Part shown: positions 19,437 to 29,337 of the stretch, in pieces | Layout of the letters: each line of letters starts with the position of its first letter | Numbering within the stretch: the first letter of the stretch is position 1 | Origin: Elusimicrobia bacterium GWA2_51_34 | GTDB lineage: Bacteria > Elusimicrobiota > Elusimicrobia > Elusimicrobiales > UBA9959 | Direction of reading: 5' to 3' | Assembly (NCBI GenBank): GCA_001799565.1 | Contig: MGTS01000002.1 | Coordinates: 1 to 64,000 of the forward strand | DNA: 64,000 nucleotides | Notes under the pieces: model-generated | The model's database searches: none | Seen by the model: the letters and a program-made list of their open reading frames with translations, nothing else | What the model was told of the DNA's origin: nothing | Translations under genes and position numbers: made by a program

Positions 19437-21416
19437 ATGAAAACAATATTGAAGATGATCCCCGCGCTGGCACTCTTAAGCTTCCCGGAAACCGCCGTCA
19501 GGGCGGCAGACGGCGGCACCTTCCAGTTATTTGAGGAGGAGGCTGTCATTATAACGGCCGCCAAGCGGGCTCAGACGGTCACGAAAGCGGCTGCCAGCGC
19601 CTCCGTAATCACCGCCGAGAACATTAAACTCTACGGTTACCGCACTCTCGGCGAAGCCCTTCAAAGCGTGCCGGGGTTTTACGTTACGGACGACCGTAAT
19701 TACACTTACCTGTGGGTACGCGGCTTCGGCCGGCCAGGCGATTACAATTCCAGGGTCCTCCTGTTGATAAACGGCCACAGGATGAATGACAATATTTACG
19801 GCGAGCCCTTTGTCGGGCATGAGTTTTCGTTGGATATGGAATCGATTTCCCGAATAGAAGTGATAAAAGGACCGGGAGCCTCGCTTTATGGCGATAACGC
19901 CTTATTTGCCGTCATCAATGTAATAACCAGAACGGCGGCGCAGGAAACCGGAATAGGTGTGAACGCGGAAGCCGGGAGTTACGGCACACATAAAGAATTC
20001 GCCGACGTCTCGCACAAATTCAGTAACGGGCTTAATATTTACGCTTCCGGGTCCACACGGAAAATGCAGGGGCAGAGCCTGCATTTTTCTGAATTCTCCT
20101 CCGTCAACGGCGGAGACACCGGCAGAACTGCCGACGCTGAAAAGAACCACACTTTCTACATTGATATGTCAATGAACGGCTGGAGATTGCATGGAAATAC
20201 GAACGTGCGGACCAAGGCCCTTCCCACCGCCTCATACGGCACCACCTTCAATGATTCCCGTACTGAAACCACGGATTCCCGCAGCTTCATTGAACTGCGC
20301 AAAGACATAAGCCTTCGGGAAAACCTCAATCTTATCGCGCGGGTTCATTATGACTGGTATTATTACAGAGGTCGTTACGTGTCGGACAACGCAACGCCGC
20401 CTCCGGCACAGACAGATAGTCACGATAGCTCAAAAAGCTCCTGGTATGGCGAAGAGGGCCGGCTTCAGTACGATTTTGGAGGGGACAGCATACTTACTTT
20501 AGGCCAGGAATATGAAAAAAACACCGTGGGATTGCAGCAAGCCTACACTGTTGACCCTTACTCGGAAGATCTTGACGCGAGTTACACGCCTTACCGCTGG
20601 GCTGTCTTCGCCCAGCAGGAGTTAAAACCGCTGGATTCCCTGCGTCTGACTCTTGGCGGCCGCTACGACCGGTATCAGGCGTTTGATTACACTATCAACC
20701 CGCGTTTTGCCGTTGTCTATGATCTTTTTGAAAAAACCACCCTGAAATTTATGGCGGGGTCGGCTTTTAAAGCCCCCACCGCGTTTGAAATGCTGTACGC
20801 ATTTTCCGGTCAAAACAAAGCCAATGCCTACCTGCGGCCGGAAAAGATAACCACCTATGAAGCCTATTGCGAGCGGCAATTGCCGGGGCAATGGGGACAT
20901 GTGGGCGTTGGATATTTCCAGAACCACATCAAAGACCTTATAAGCCAGATCGTGGATCCGGACGATGGCCTGGTGCAATTCGTCAATAAAGAACGTGTTA
21001 AAACGGAAGGTTTGGAATTGAACGCCAAACTGCGCGCCGGCTCCCGTATCTCCGGGCATGCGGGCTACACTATGCAAAACACCCGGGAGGTGGGAGGAGG
21101 TCGCTTATCCAACTCGCCTAAGCACACCGGTACCGTAGGTATAACCGGAAAGCTCCCGGATATGGAAACCTCAGCCGGTCTGGAGCTTTTTGTGGTAGGG
21201 CCGCGTACGACATTCCAGGAAACCCGTCTTCGCTCAGCCGCGCTGCTGTCGCTTAATCTTTCAGCCAAACCCTGGAAGGCGGGCCCGCGCTGTTATCTTG
21301 GCGTATATAACCTCACGAACGCGGACTACCAGGCATCAGGGTCTGCGGATCATGTACAGGCGGCTTTAGCGCAGAACGGCAGGAACTACACTATCGGGCT
21401 GCAACACCGGTTTTAA
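19437..21416 (+). CDS. TonB-dependent outer-membrane receptor (copy 1)
   Basis: 659 residues with a signal peptide, a TonB-box-like EEAVIITA, a plug domain (about 40-150, with RVLLLINGHRMND and IEVIKGPGASLYGDNA) and a 22-strand-type barrel ending in an aromatic residue (LQHRF). It belongs to the group of TonB receptors with vitamin B12/colicin-like plugs, but the ligand is unknown. It begins 2 nt after a kinase and ends 5 nt before a binding-protein gene. The same receptor/binding-protein pair is repeated directly downstream. Confidence 0.92.
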   Translation: MKTILKMIPALALLSFPETAVRAADGGTFQLFEEEAVIITAAKRAQTVTKAAASASVITAENIKLYGYRTLGEALQSVPGFYVTDDRNYTYLWVRGFGRPGDYNSRVLLLINGHRMNDNIYGEPFVGHEFSLDMESISRIEVIKGPGASLYGDNALFAVINVITRTAAQETGIGVNAEAGSYGTHKEFADVSHKFSNGLNIYASGSTRKMQGQSLHFSEFSSVNGGDTGRTADAEKNHTFYIDMSMNGWRLHGNTNVRTKALPTASYGTTFNDSRTETTDSRSFIELRKDISLRENLNLIARVHYDWYYYRGRYVSDNATPPPAQTDSHDSSKSSWYGEEGRLQYDFGGDSILTLGQEYEKNTVGLQQAYTVDPYSEDLDASYTPYRWAVFAQQELKPLDSLRLTLGGRYDRYQAFDYTINPRFAVVYDLFEKTTLKFMAGSAFKAPTAFEMLYAFSGQNKANAYLRPEKITTYEAYCERQLPGQWGHVGVGYFQNHIKDLISQIVDPDDGLVQFVNKERVKTEGLELNAKLRAGSRISGHAGYTMQNTREVGGGRLSNSPKHTGTVGITGKLPDMETSAGLELFVVGPRTTFQETRLRSAALLSLNLSAKPWKAGPRCYLGVYNLTNADYQASGSADHVQAALAQNGRNYTIGLQHRF

Positions 21417-21421
21417 GCGCC

Positions 21422-22354
21422 ATGAAAAAGAATACTGATAATTTTGCCGCAGGGGAGACGATACCGTGGAAGCGGAGGCGTTTAGCATCCGCTCTTGTCT
21501 TTGCGGCAACGCTTCTTGTATATGCCGTCATAGGCCGCGGGTCCGCCCAGGAGATCACGGCGGTGCTAAGTTCCGGTTCCAACGCATACGCGGAGTCTCT
21601 TGCGGGGTTTGAAAAGGAATGGGGGCAGCCGGTGCCTGCGGCAAATATGGCAAGTGAAAACGTGACACTCTCCCACAATAGCAGCTTAGTCATAGCTTTC
21701 GGCGCTAAAGCGGCTATGCGGTCGTATCCGGAAAGCCTGACTCTGGTCTACTGGTCGCCGGGCCTGGGCATTAATCAGATAGGCCGGGCCGGGCCGGCCA
21801 TTAAGATCTGCCTTGGAGCGCGGCCCGATATTCTGATTTCGCGATTAAAGGAGATACAGCCGAAACTTAAAAACCTCAGGATATTTTTTATGGCTAATTA
21901 CTATACGCGCTATATTGAAGATATGCGCCAGACATCCCGCTCTTTGGGAATTATAATCCAGGCGGACAAGTTGAACCGGACAAGCGAGCTTCCCGCCCGG
22001 CTCCGGGCTATGGAGACAAAACCGGACGCAGTGCTTATACTTAATGACCCTCTGCTCATCAATGCCCAGACCTTTGCGATACTTAAGAATTATTCATGGG
22101 CCAACGGCGTTCCCCTTTACGCGCCTACCGCCGGGCTTGTGGAGCAGGGCGCCACGGCGTCCGTAGGGCCCGCTTTCGCGGAGTTAGGACGCGCGGCTGC
22201 CCAGACAGTGCGGAAGATCTTAGCGGGGAACTCCACCGGAGAAGAAATATATCCCGAAATAAACGAAATAGCGGTAAATCTTACGGCGGCGGAAAAAACA
22301 GGCGTCATTCTAAGTGAAGGATTTATTAAGAAGGTGCAGAAGGTGTTCCCATGA
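21422..22354 (+). CDS. Periplasmic ABC_sub_bind-family binding protein (copy 1)
   Basis: 310 residues. A long N-terminal segment with a hydrophobic stretch (about 21-38) ends near GSAQEITA, consistent with export. The body matches the ABC_sub_bind (DUF534-like) fold, with ISRLKEIQPKLKNLRI, DAVLILNDPLLINAQTF and a C-terminal VNLTAAEKTGV segment. No permease or ATPase is encoded nearby. Its paralogue at 24271 shares NDPLLINAQTF-like and SEGFIKKVQKVFP-like ends. Its position between two TonB receptors suggests it captures what the receptor imports, for sensing or transport. Confidence 0.85.
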   Translation: MKKNTDNFAAGETIPWKRRRLASALVFAATLLVYAVIGRGSAQEITAVLSSGSNAYAESLAGFEKEWGQPVPAANMASENVTLSHNSSLVIAFGAKAAMRSYPESLTLVYWSPGLGINQIGRAGPAIKICLGARPDILISRLKEIQPKLKNLRIFFMANYYTRYIEDMRQTSRSLGIIIQADKLNRTSELPARLRAMETKPDAVLILNDPLLINAQTFAILKNYSWANGVPLYAPTAGLVEQGATASVGPAFAELGRAAAQTVRKILAGNSTGEEIYPEINEIAVNLTAAEKTGVILSEGFIKKVQKVFP

Positions 22355-22385
22355 CGATCCGGACCAAAACTGATAGGAGAAACGT

Positions 22386-24260
22386 ATGAAAAATATATCG
22401 CGATCGGCTCTGCTGATTTTCCTGCTTATAGCCCAGGCGCCCGCGGCGCGCGCTGACGAAGGCGACGCCTTCAGTTTTTTTGACGAGGAGGCGCAAGTTG
22501 TAACCGCCTCGCGCCGCTCCCAGAAAATAACCGAATCGCCTTCGGCCATTTCAGTAATAACGGCTGAGGATATAAGGCTTATGGGCGCGCGCAGTGTGGC
22601 GGAAGCGCTTAATCTGCTCCCCGGAGTAGATCTGCGCTTTACCAACCAGAACGCTTTCGGCGGCGGCATCAGAGGGGCTGAACAGATATACGCCAACAAA
22701 ATAGTCCTCATGATAGACGGCCGGTCCTGGACAGTAGACTTCTACACGGCGCCGGCGCTGGACATGCTGCCGGTTACGCTGGAAGATATCAGCAGAATAG
22801 AAGTGCTGCGCGGCGCCGGTTCCTCTTTATACGGTTCCGGGGCCATATATGGTGTTATAAATATAATAACAAAGCAGGCTAAAGATGCTCAGGGCGCATA
22901 TGTAAACACCGTCGCCGGAACACAAAACTATTACCAGGGCTCGGCCCGTTACGGCGGAGCGGCCGGCGCCAATACTCAATACCGGATCAGTGCGGACGCT
23001 TTGACGATTGGTCGTTATGCGGGCGGCGCCACCGCTTTAAGGACCGCTCCGGGCGTAAACGCCAGAGTGGACCACAAGCTGAAAAACGGGGCGCTGTTGG
23101 GTTTTGACGGAAGTTACCGGCGTTCCCAGACAGAGGCTTTCTTTTCATCAACTGATCTCGCGGTTGCGGGCGTGAAGTATACCGCTGGGGGATTTATGGT
23201 AAACGGCGACTTTCAGTATAAAACCGGTCAGACCAGCGAGATGTTCCACAATGTGCTCTTCACCACAAACCGCGCCGCGCTGGACGTTCAGCAGTCATTT
23301 GAACCGGCTGAAAACAATAAACTGCTGATTGGAGCTGATGTAATCCAGTTAAACGTATCCGCGTCCCAATTGGGCGGAAACCGCAAAAATACAACTCTGG
23401 CCGGTTTCGTAGAGGATAGCCATCGTTTTGAAAATATCATTATAAATGGAGGAATGCGCATTGACAGATATCCGCAAATGCCGGACGTGATATCGCACCG
23501 GACCGGCGCTACATACTCGTTTAATGACGACCACTCGCTCAGATTCACCTGGGGCAGGGCATTCCGCAATCCGGACTTGACTGAAACCTACGTAAACAGC
23601 GAAATAGACATTGGGATAGGTGTTCAGATACCAATAAACGGCAATACCGGCCTTAAGGCCGAAAGTGCGCAAACTTACGAACTGGGATATCAGGGAAGGC
23701 TGAACTCCGATATTAATATGTCGGCCAATATGTTTTACACCAAGTTTAAGAATCCCATAATACTGCACGCCGTCTCCTATCTGCCGGCGCCATTCGACAG
23801 TGTGCCCACGGCAGTACGCGCCGATAATTTAGGCCGAGGCGCGCAATATGGCGCCGAAGTTGAGTTCAGGGCCAAATTAAGCGAGTATCTGACAGGTCTT
23901 GCGAACTACACGTATATGGGAAGTGAAATCTTAGACGGTGTGACGAAAAGAAACCTTGGAGACACCACGCCCAGGCATATAGCCAACGCCCAGCTTCGCG
24001 GCCGGTTCCGGAATGGATTTGGCGCCAATGCCTGGGTGCGTTACCGCGGGGTTTCAAACTGGGATAACTCCACGGCGGAACCCAGGTCAAATCCGTCAGC
24101 CACCCTCAATGTGAGAATCGGCTATGAGTTTGACTTCTACGGCGGCAAAGCGGAAGCCGGACTCGCGGCTTATAATGTTACGAATCATCCGGTCAATGAG
24201 ATGCCGGGTTATGATCATAGCATGCGCAGGGTGACAGCAGACCTGACTTATAGGTTTTAA
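22386..24260 (+). CDS. TonB-dependent outer-membrane receptor (copy 2)
   Basis: 624 residues: signal peptide, EEAQVVTASRR near the N-terminus, a plug with KIVLMIDGRSW and IEVLRGAGSSLYGSGA, and a barrel ending in VTADLTYRF. The N-terminal third is clearly related to the receptor at 19437, but the barrel differs, which suggests a different ligand. GATAGGAGA precedes the ATG by about 7 nt. The partner binding protein follows 10 nt after the stop. Confidence 0.92.
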   Translation: MKNISRSALLIFLLIAQAPAARADEGDAFSFFDEEAQVVTASRRSQKITESPSAISVITAEDIRLMGARSVAEALNLLPGVDLRFTNQNAFGGGIRGAEQIYANKIVLMIDGRSWTVDFYTAPALDMLPVTLEDISRIEVLRGAGSSLYGSGAIYGVINIITKQAKDAQGAYVNTVAGTQNYYQGSARYGGAAGANTQYRISADALTIGRYAGGATALRTAPGVNARVDHKLKNGALLGFDGSYRRSQTEAFFSSTDLAVAGVKYTAGGFMVNGDFQYKTGQTSEMFHNVLFTTNRAALDVQQSFEPAENNKLLIGADVIQLNVSASQLGGNRKNTTLAGFVEDSHRFENIIINGGMRIDRYPQMPDVISHRTGATYSFNDDHSLRFTWGRAFRNPDLTETYVNSEIDIGIGVQIPINGNTGLKAESAQTYELGYQGRLNSDINMSANMFYTKFKNPIILHAVSYLPAPFDSVPTAVRADNLGRGAQYGAEVEFRAKLSEYLTGLANYTYMGSEILDGVTKRNLGDTTPRHIANAQLRGRFRNGFGANAWVRYRGVSNWDNSTAEPRSNPSATLNVRIGYEFDFYGGKAEAGLAAYNVTNHPVNEMPGYDHSMRRVTADLTYRF

Positions 24261-24270
24261 TAAGACCATT

Positions 24271-25137
24271 ATGAAAAAGCACCTATTTATAGTTTTAGCG
24301 GAGCTCTTATGCCTGTCAGCCATCTGTCCGGCGAATGCGCACGAGATAGCCGCGGTTCTAAGCTCGGATTCACAATACTATGTTGAGGCTTTCAACGGTT
24401 TCCAGAACGCCATAGGTTATCCAGTTAAATCTTTTACCATGCAGAAAGCCCCGGTCCAAATAAGCGCCGCGACAAAAGTAGTTGTAGCTTTCGGAGGAAG
24501 AGCCTCGCTACTGGATTATGAAACCGCAGCATGCATTGTTTCCTGCATGGCTCCAAGCGTGGAAATTAATGACAATCGCTACTATTATATTTCAATGTCG
24601 CCGCGGCCCGGCCTGCTTTTGTCAAAACTTAAGCTTATCCAGCCTGCGCTTAAACGCCTTGCCGTATTCTGGACATCTGAATCCATGAAGGATTATCTAA
24701 GGCAAATACAGCAGGAGGCGGCTTTGGCGGACATAACGCTGACCGCGGTGCGGCTGAAAAACTTAAACGAGCTTCCGGATCATCTCCGCGCCATGCAGGG
24801 GAAAACCGACGCTATATTTTTCCCGCCGGATCCTCTTCTTGTAAACGCGCAGACTTTTGAAACAGTCAGGGATTTTTCCGCGCAAAATCATATCCCGTTT
24901 TACGCCCCGACTGAAGCTCTTGTGGAAAAAGGCGCTGTGGCTTCGGTTTCAAGCAGTTTTGAAAACATGGGCCGCAGCGCGGCTTTCATAGTTGACCGGC
25001 TGTTCAACGGGAAAACGGTGAAGCAGATCACTTATTCGGATGAGGTCCGCCTGGCCATAAATCTGAAGGCCGCCGGCCTCGCGGGGCTTAAAATCACTCC
25101 TGAAATGCTGACAAACGTGGATAAGGTTTTTCCATGA
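24271..25137 (+). CDS. Periplasmic ABC_sub_bind-family binding protein (copy 2)
   Basis: 288 residues with an N-terminal signal peptide (LFIVLAELLCLSAICPANA) and the same fold as the product of 21422: EIAAVLSSDSQYYVEAFNGF, LLSKLKLIQPALKRLAV, DPLLVNAQTFE and ENMGRSAAFIVDRLF. Its stop overlaps the start of the membrane histidine kinase (ATGA), so the protein and kinase are translationally coupled. I infer that it is a ligand-sensing partner for that kinase. A conventional transporter role is less likely because no permease is present. Confidence 0.85.
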   Translation: MKKHLFIVLAELLCLSAICPANAHEIAAVLSSDSQYYVEAFNGFQNAIGYPVKSFTMQKAPVQISAATKVVVAFGGRASLLDYETAACIVSCMAPSVEINDNRYYYISMSPRPGLLLSKLKLIQPALKRLAVFWTSESMKDYLRQIQQEAALADITLTAVRLKNLNELPDHLRAMQGKTDAIFFPPDPLLVNAQTFETVRDFSAQNHIPFYAPTEALVEKGAVASVSSSFENMGRSAAFIVDRLFNGKTVKQITYSDEVRLAINLKAAGLAGLKITPEMLTNVDKVFP

Positions 25138-27032
25138 AACTTTTAACAAAGCTTTTGCTTTTTTTTGTTCCTTTAACGCTGTTTTTGGTCGGCGCGGCGG
25201 TGATCATCTCTGGAAAGGGCATACACAGTATTTTGGTGGATGAGGTTAACAATCGCGGTTTGGCTCAGATATCCGGAAACACAAAGGCTTTTTCCATGGC
25301 TTTTGAATCCGGAACCGAAGCCGCGCTTCTTCCGCTTTTACAGTCTCTGAAAGAACAGCTCCATGGCGTGCAGGCGGCGGCGCTGGATCAGACGGGCAGA
25401 GTTCTGGCGCATACAAACGTGATGGAGAAAGGCAAAACCTACTCCGACGCACTCACAACCGGGATGTTGCGTTCAGAGTCCCCTGTTTTCCGTGAAACCG
25501 CAATACAAGGGGAAGTGGTACTTGAAATATCAGCTCCTGTATGGAGTGAGGAGAAAGAGGATTTTTTAATCACGGCCGGAGATAAATCCCAAAAACAGCG
25601 CTTCGGCACCATAATGCTTGGTATGCCGTTGACTCGCACGATTCAGCTTGAAAGCAGGCTCTTTGTACGTCAGTCCGTGTTCCTTATTCTGGCGGCCGGC
25701 GGACTTTCACTGGGGCTTATTTTTTTTATGATGTGGATGATATTACTACCGGCGCGGCGCCTTGCGGCTGGTATATCAAAAGTCAGCGAAGGACAATACG
25801 GGCTGACCGTTCCGGTGGGTTCAAATGATGAGCTTGGGCAACTGACCGCCGCTTTCAATTTAATGGCCGGGAATCTTGGGAAAACAACCGTTTCCCGCGA
25901 CAAACTTGCCGAAGAAATTATTGAGCGCAAGCGCATAGAAGAGGCCCTGCGTGAAACGGAGGAAAAATATAGGCTGCAATTTGAAGGAGCATTGGACGCA
26001 ATCGTAGTGGCGGACGCTGAAACCGGCCTGATGGTAAATGTAAATAACGCAACGGCAAAATTGGTCGGCAGGGAAAAATCAGAACTCATCGGCCAGCACC
26101 AGCGGATTCTGTATCCTCCTCAGGGAATCGGAAGGGGAGAATCCGCTGATACTTTTGAATATCATCTTACGGAGAAAAAAGACCAGGCTTTGGAAGCGCA
26201 GGTTATTACCAAAACAGGGGAACTAAAAGAAGTTTCCATAACGGTAAGCCAGCTTGAGATCAGAGGGGGGAAATTTTTACAGGGCATCTTTCGCGACGTA
26301 ACCATGCAAAGGAAGCTGGAAGCCAGCCTGATGCAGTCTGATAAGCTTTCGGCGATAGGCCAGCTTGCGGCCGGCGTGGCCCATGAAATCAATAATCCTC
26401 TGGGGATTATTCTTGGATTTGCCCAAAGCGTGATAAAAAGACTCAAAGAAGGCGATTCTCTGGCGCTTCCGCTTAAAACAATAGAGCGGGAAGCTATTCG
26501 CTGCAAAGATCTGGTGCAGAATTTGCTTGTTTTTTCAAGAACTCCCAAGGGCGCTCAGTTGGAGGAGCTGGATACAAATGCCGTCATAGAAGGAGCCTTG
26601 TCTTTGATTTCTGCTCAAACCAAAACGCATAATGTTGAACTTGTCAAAGAGCTGTATGCCGCCTTCCTCCGGATCTGCGCCAATAAAACCCAGCTCCAGC
26701 AGGTTATTATCAATCTGGCCAATAACGCCCTTGACGCGATGCCCAAAGGCGGGACGCTTACCATCAGCACAGTTGTTTCCGCTAAACAGCCGGGACATGT
26801 GGAAATACGTGTCAGGGATACGGGCACCGGCATTGCGAAAGATTTGCAAAAGAAGATCTTTGAACCTTTCTTTACAACCAAAGAAGTGGGGAAAGGCACG
26901 GGCCTTGGACTATCGCTGGTGTACGAGATAGTGCAAAAGCACGGCGGGACCATTGAGTTGGTAAGTGAAGAGGGGAAGGGGGCCGTGTTTACCGTTCTTT
27001 TACCTCTTAAACCCGCGGCGGGGAAGTGCTGA
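25134..27032 (+). CDS. Membrane histidine kinase (periplasmic sensor-HAMP-PAS-HisKA-HATPase)
   Basis: 632 residues. It has a transmembrane segment at about 5-28, a periplasmic sensor domain of about 150 residues, a second transmembrane segment at about 180-206, HAMP (206-258), PAS (about 275-395), His417 in AHEINNPLGIIL, and HATPase with RDTGTGI and GTGLGLSL. It is coupled by overlapping codons to the binding protein before it and the receiver after it, so the likely order of signal is binding protein, kinase, stand-alone receivers, OmpR-type regulator at 27825. Confidence 0.92.
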   Translation: MKLLTKLLLFFVPLTLFLVGAAVIISGKGIHSILVDEVNNRGLAQISGNTKAFSMAFESGTEAALLPLLQSLKEQLHGVQAAALDQTGRVLAHTNVMEKGKTYSDALTTGMLRSESPVFRETAIQGEVVLEISAPVWSEEKEDFLITAGDKSQKQRFGTIMLGMPLTRTIQLESRLFVRQSVFLILAAGGLSLGLIFFMMWMILLPARRLAAGISKVSEGQYGLTVPVGSNDELGQLTAAFNLMAGNLGKTTVSRDKLAEEIIERKRIEEALRETEEKYRLQFEGALDAIVVADAETGLMVNVNNATAKLVGREKSELIGQHQRILYPPQGIGRGESADTFEYHLTEKKDQALEAQVITKTGELKEVSITVSQLEIRGGKFLQGIFRDVTMQRKLEASLMQSDKLSAIGQLAAGVAHEINNPLGIILGFAQSVIKRLKEGDSLALPLKTIEREAIRCKDLVQNLLVFSRTPKGAQLEELDTNAVIEGALSLISAQTKTHNVELVKELYAAFLRICANKTQLQQVIINLANNALDAMPKGGTLTISTVVSAKQPGHVEIRVRDTGTGIAKDLQKKIFEPFFTTKEVGKGTGLGLSLVYEIVQKHGGTIELVSEEGKGAVFTVLLPLKPAAGKC

Positions 27033-27415
27033 TGACAGGCAAGGAAAAACATATTCTTATTGTGGATGATGAACCGGGATTTCACGAACTGTTCAGGTTT
27101 ATCCTGGAGCCTTTGGGGTTCACGGTCAGTTCCGCCTACAACGGCCTGGAAGGACTGGAGCGGCTAAAGGAACATGAATATGACATAATATTCCTCGATG
27201 TCCATATGCCGAAGATGACAGGACCGGAGCTTTTGAAGTTAATCAAGGGAATAAAACCTTTACAACTGGTGGTGATAATGAGCAGCGGTTCCGATCCCCG
27301 CCAGGCCTTTGAAACAACTGTTAAAGGATTAGGGGCGGCCGCCTGCATGTTTAAGCCTTTTGAATTGCATCAGATCATGAAGAATCTTGAACGCATCCCG
27401 TGCGCATCAACTTAA
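27032..27415 (+). CDS. Stand-alone receiver protein
   Basis: 127 residues, a single receiver with IVDDEPG, the acceptor Asp in IIFLDVHMPK, Ser in IMSSGSD and Lys in MFKPFE. The ATG shares its A with the TGA of the kinase (TGATG), so translation is coupled. The GTG at 27026 would add two residues and is less likely. Confidence 0.88.
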   Translation: MTGKEKHILIVDDEPGFHELFRFILEPLGFTVSSAYNGLEGLERLKEHEYDIIFLDVHMPKMTGPELLKLIKGIKPLQLVVIMSSGSDPRQAFETTVKGLGAAACMFKPFELHQIMKNLERIPCAST

Positions 27416-27461
27416 AATTTCGGCTGTGATCAGAACGAAAAAAGCGCGGGGCAAAAAACTT

Positions 27462-27815
27462 ATGGACAAAGCGATCCTGGTAGTTGACGACGAGCAGGGG
27501 TACCTGGATTTACTCCACCTGGAACTTTCTGATCAGGGCTACACCGTTATGACGGCCGTCGGCGGCTCCGAGGCTTTGGAAATCTTAAAAAAAGAGGAGG
27601 TGGACCTTATAATTACGGATATGAAAATGCCGAAAATGGACGGGCTTGACCTTGTAATCGCCAGCAGGCAGTTGCGCCCTGGTATTCCCATTATTCTGAT
27701 GACGGGATACGCGGTGGAGGAGCGTGTCCAGGAAGCGCTCGCCAGAAAAGCCGGCGTCTGCCTGCGCAAGCCTTTCAATATCAGCGAACTAATCAGCCTT
27801 GTTGAAAAATATTAG
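27462..27815 (+). CDS. Stand-alone receiver protein
   Basis: 117 residues, a single receiver: VVDDEQG, acceptor Asp in LIITDMKMPK, Thr in ILMTGYA and Lys in LRKPFN. It starts 46 nt after the previous receiver's stop; an in-frame upstream TTG at 27387 would overlap that gene and is rejected. It lies in the same + strand cluster as the sensor kinase. Confidence 0.87.
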   Translation: MDKAILVVDDEQGYLDLLHLELSDQGYTVMTAVGGSEALEILKKEEVDLIITDMKMPKMDGLDLVIASRQLRPGIPIILMTGYAVEERVQEALARKAGVCLRKPFNISELISLVEKY

Positions 27816-27824
27816 CTTAAAAAT

Positions 27825-28517
27825 ATGCCTAAAAAAATACTTTTGGTCGAAGATGATCGTAAAATGCTGGATGTTATGCGGCGCTACCTTGAGAACCGCG
27901 GATTTTCCGTTATTTTTACCGATAATGGTTCCGAGGCTCTCATGCTTGCGCGCGATTCCAAGCCGGACCTGATCGTGGCGGATGTCGGACTGCCGGGGCT
28001 TGACGGCTTCGGCTTATGCAAAGCCATAAAATGCTCGGCCGAAACCGCGGCTGTGCCGGTGATAATAATTTCGGGAGGAAAAACGGAAGAGGCCGATATT
28101 ATATCCGGCTACGACAAGGGCGCGGATGACTACCTTACCAAACCTTTCCCGTTTTCCGTGCTGGCGGCCAAGATAACCGCCGTGCTGCGGCGCTATGGCG
28201 CCGGTTCCGGCCCCGCCGCCCGCAAGATACGGGAGCAGGGGCTTGAGCTTGATCCCGCCGCCCGCACTATGAAATTAGACGGCAAATTGGTGGCCCTGAC
28301 CCGCAAAGAGTTCGATCTTCTTACCCTCATGCTGGAAAAAAAGGGGCGGATACTGGGTATCCCTTATATGCTTGAAACGGTCTGGGGTTATGACATGTCT
28401 ACGTATGATAACCCCCATACGGTTGAAGCTCATATTTGTTCCCTGAGAAAAAAACTTGGAGGGAAGCTTGCCTCGCGGTTGGTAAATGTTACCGGCCACG
28501 GCTATAAATTTGAATAA
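27825..28517 (+). CDS. OmpR-family response regulator (receiver plus winged helix)
   Basis: 230 residues. The receiver (1-120) has VEDDRK, acceptor Asp in LIVADVGLPG and Lys in LTKPFP. A winged-helix DNA-binding domain (about 135-228) carries LTRKEFDLLTLMLEKKGRIL and the terminal VTGHGYKFE typical of OmpR/PhoB. It is the only classical DNA-binding output in this signalling block, so it is the likely transcriptional end point of the kinase at 25134 and the receivers between them. Confidence 0.92.
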   Translation: MPKKILLVEDDRKMLDVMRRYLENRGFSVIFTDNGSEALMLARDSKPDLIVADVGLPGLDGFGLCKAIKCSAETAAVPVIIISGGKTEEADIISGYDKGADDYLTKPFPFSVLAAKITAVLRRYGAGSGPAARKIREQGLELDPAARTMKLDGKLVALTRKEFDLLTLMLEKKGRILGIPYMLETVWGYDMSTYDNPHTVEAHICSLRKKLGGKLASRLVNVTGHGYKFE

Positions 28518-28520
28518 AAT

Positions 28521-29282
28521 ATGAAACCACAAACACAGAAAGAAATCAGCTGTCTGCCGGAAAGGAAAAAAATGGCGGCCCTTGGACGGCTATCCTGTAA
28601 TCTGGCCCACGACTTTAACAATATCCTGGGCGCTATAGAAGGTTATGCTACGCTGGCTATGAACGGCGTCAGGGAAGATGATCCCCTAAGGCTTGATTTG
28701 CGGGAAATACGCTCGTCTGTGGCCAAGGCCGCCGTTCTTACAAAACAGCTTTTTGTTTTCGGTGGTATGCAAATGCTGCATAAGACGCCTTGTGGAGTTA
28801 ACGAGATAATAGCGAATACGCTTAAACGGACGGAACTGGTCCCACTCGGCGATTTTAAAATTGAAGCGCGGCTTGAGCCCGGATTGCCCGCCGTAATGGC
28901 CGATGCCGCGCAGTTGGAGCAGGCGCTTGTAAATCTGCTGGTTAACGCGCGTGAGGCCATGTCGGGCGGCGGAACGGCTGTTATAAGCGTATCCGCCCTG
29001 CGGCTTGAGGGGGACGCGGTAAACTCGCCCGATCCGAAAGCGGCAGGGGCTATGTTTATGAAAATTGTCGTACAGGACAGCGGTGGGGGAATAAGCGAGG
29101 AAATTCTTGAGCGTCTCTTTGAGCCCCTGTTCTCAACCAGGAAAAAAGGCAACGGCTCCGGCCTGGGGCTTTCCATGGTATACGGCGTAGTCAAAAAGCA
29201 TAACGGCTGGGTTGAGGTAAAAAGTGAGCCGGGCCGGGGCAGCGAATTTTCGCTGTTCCTGCCGGTGTCAACTGCCGGGTAG
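28521..29282 (+). CDS. Minimal soluble histidine kinase (HisKA-HATPase)
   Basis: 253 residues made only of a HisKA domain (His30 in [13 protein letters not shown]) and an ATPase domain (about 105-250, QDSGGGI and GSGLGLSM). There is no sensor or membrane segment. It follows the OmpR-type gene by 3 nt. The AHDFNNI H box is the subtype usually found in hybrid kinases, here without a receiver, so it may work with one of the stand-alone receivers nearby. Confidence 0.88.
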   Translation: MKPQTQKEISCLPERKKMAALGRLSCNLAHDFNNILGAIEGYATLAMNGVREDDPLRLDLREIRSSVAKAAVLTKQLFVFGGMQMLHKTPCGVNEIIANTLKRTELVPLGDFKIEARLEPGLPAVMADAAQLEQALVNLLVNAREAMSGGGTAVISVSALRLEGDAVNSPDPKAAGAMFMKIVVQDSGGGISEEILERLFEPLFSTRKKGNGSGLGLSMVYGVVKKHNGWVEVKSEPGRGSEFSLFLPVSTAG

Positions 29283-29305
29283 TTGGCCATCGGGGCAGCT
29301 TTCCG

Positions 29306-29337
29306 CAACTCCCAGTTCCTAATTCCCAACTCCCATT
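29306..29337 (+). repeat. Heptad tandem array (CAACTCC-type), single arm
   Basis: Four consecutive 7-bp units: CAACTCC, CAGTTCC, TAATTCC, CAACTCC, in the 251-nt gap after the minimal kinase. No inverted partner was found nearby. The rest of the gap (29338-29533) shows no coding signal. GCGCAGCGGAG lies before the next ATG. Confidence 0.75.
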
